A stretch of DNA of 64,000 nucleotides from Phycisphaerae bacterium (lineage in GTDB: Bacteria; Planctomycetota; Phycisphaerae; UBA1845), in contig JAJDDT010000047.1 of NCBI GenBank assembly GCA_029260165.1, forward strand, positions 1 through 64,000, read 5' to 3'. A model generated the notes under the pieces. It had not been told where the DNA came from. It did no database searches and saw nothing but the letters and a program-made list of their open reading frames with translations. Positions 63,422-64,000 of the stretch are shown here, in pieces. Made by a program: the position numbers and the translations under genes. How positions within the stretch are numbered: position 1 is the stretch's first letter; each line of letters opens with the position of its first letter.

Positions 63422-63714
63422 GGAACCGCGATCGCAGCACTGGAAACGGGCATTTTGCCGCGGTGACCTGGTTGTGAATGGCTCCTGGGACACGGGCGCA
63501 GATGGTAGCCCTGGTGTGCACCTGCGCCAATGCGATTTCTGACGGGACAGTCGCATTGGCAGGCGTGGAAAGGGAATCCCGGCCGATGTAGGAACATGTA
63601 AACGTGCCCATGTGCCAGCCTGTTTGGAGGCAGTTGCGACCCCGCGCATCTCCGATATTCGCTATACTGTCGGCAACCTGGTAATTGAAGTTATTTTCGT
63701 AAGGAGGCCTGTCG
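63422..63714. other. Divergent intergenic region before the metalloprotease gene
   Basis: This 293-base gap holds the divergent promoters of the lipoprotein/exporter operon and the metalloprotease gene. TATACT at 63663-63668 is a fair -10 hexamer about 47 bases before the ATG, but the -35 is unclear. AAGGAGG at 63701-63707 is the ribosome-binding site. Confidence 0.4.
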
Positions 63715-64000
63715 ATGCGTAAAACGCGTCACTCGATGCGAGCAATTCAATGTCTCATCATAACGACGATGGTATGCCCATGGTCAATGATGCCGTCCGT
63801 CCTGGCTGAGGAAACACCGGAAAAAGCATCGAAGGATGCTCCGGCAAAGGCTGAGAAAGCTGAAAAACCGGAGAAGAAACCCGATTTTCCGCCTTTCGAC
63901 GAGGTAACCGAAGGATACGTCAGGACCGATGGATTTTTCGACCTTTACCATCACAAGAAGAAGGACCACCTGTTGGCGGCGGTTCCGAAATCGATGCTCG
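63715..64000 (+). CDS. Secreted zinc metalloprotease, N-terminal part (partial)
   Basis: The window cuts this gene after 95 codons. It has a signal peptide ending near VLAEE (residue about 32), an Ala/Lys/Glu-rich linker (PEKASKDAPAKAEKAEK), and FPPFDEVTEGYVRTDGFFDLYHHKKKDHLLAAVP, which resembles the DUF5118 segment at the start of planctomycetal zinc-dependent metalloproteases. AAGGAGG precedes the ATG at a normal distance. The catalytic region lies outside the window, so the assignment rests on this segment only. Confidence 0.65.
   Translation, partial: MRKTRHSMRAIQCLIITTMVCPWSMMPSVLAEETPEKASKDAPAKAEKAEKPEKKPDFPPFDEVTEGYVRTDGFFDLYHHKKKDHLLAAVPKSML

Overview
The window looks like a piece of chromosome from a planctomycete, most likely of the Phycisphaerae type. 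Evidence from sequence: secreted proteins with planctomycetal dockerin-like EF-hand pairs (the kelch protein at 8685 and the Ig-domain protein at 41879), a membrane protein with a CxxCxYDLRG...CPECG zinc ribbon, many small lipoproteins, an S1/P1-type nuclease, a DUF1702/ketosynthase locus and the start of a DUF5118-type metalloprotease. This is inference from family habits; there is no rRNA, and I found no tRNA, CRISPR array, transposase or phage gene.

Layout. 0-11 kb is housekeeping: ffh, a lipoprotein, ndk, an AsmA-like protein, metG, a nitroreductase, a DUF1579 protein, a lipoprotein, a kelch protein, an arsenate reductase and ispF. 11-24 kb is an envelope/exopolysaccharide locus: a methyltransferase, a GT-C membrane transferase, a sulfotransferase, then a tightly packed + strand run of glycosyltransferase, O-antigen-ligase-like protein, glycosyltransferase, AsnB-type amidotransferase, glycosyltransferase, a Trp-rich unknown and a triple-VanZ membrane protein. 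The ligase/transferase/amidotransferase order resembles exosortase-A-associated clusters, but no exosortase is present. 24-32.5 kb has a two-component system, a phospho-dead receiver, an outer-membrane barrel, a nuclease, a cysteine desulfurase and Ada. 32.6-36.5 kb is a second small glycan operon (CgeB-like transferase, methyltransferase, GT-C/Rossmann fusion). 36.6-51.5 kb holds transporters (SSS, OPT with a long disordered tail), LarE, an Ig/dockerin protein, a P5C dehydrogenase with a structured leader, an ABC-2 exporter, a thiolase, a nitroreductase and a tandem WaaP-like kinase. 51.7-56.4 kb has a kexin-like subtilase, a stand-alone Clp-N protein and a TPR lipoprotein. 56.5-62.9 kb is the most distinctive part: DUF1702, acyl carrier protein, ketosynthase, second ketosynthase-like protein, the remnant tail of a third copy, then an MsbA-type exporter carrying a PDZ-like insert. 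The window ends inside a secreted metalloprotease gene.

A 30-bp palindromic repeat (TGTAGC lead, GTCACCC/GGGTGAC stem) is dispersed through the window in about ten intact or degenerate copies, nearly all between genes. Strand composition also switches in blocks: the + strand is strongly C-rich at about 4.2-24 kb and 41-51.5 kb, and G-rich at 0-4 kb and 55-63 kb, largely regardless of gene orientation.
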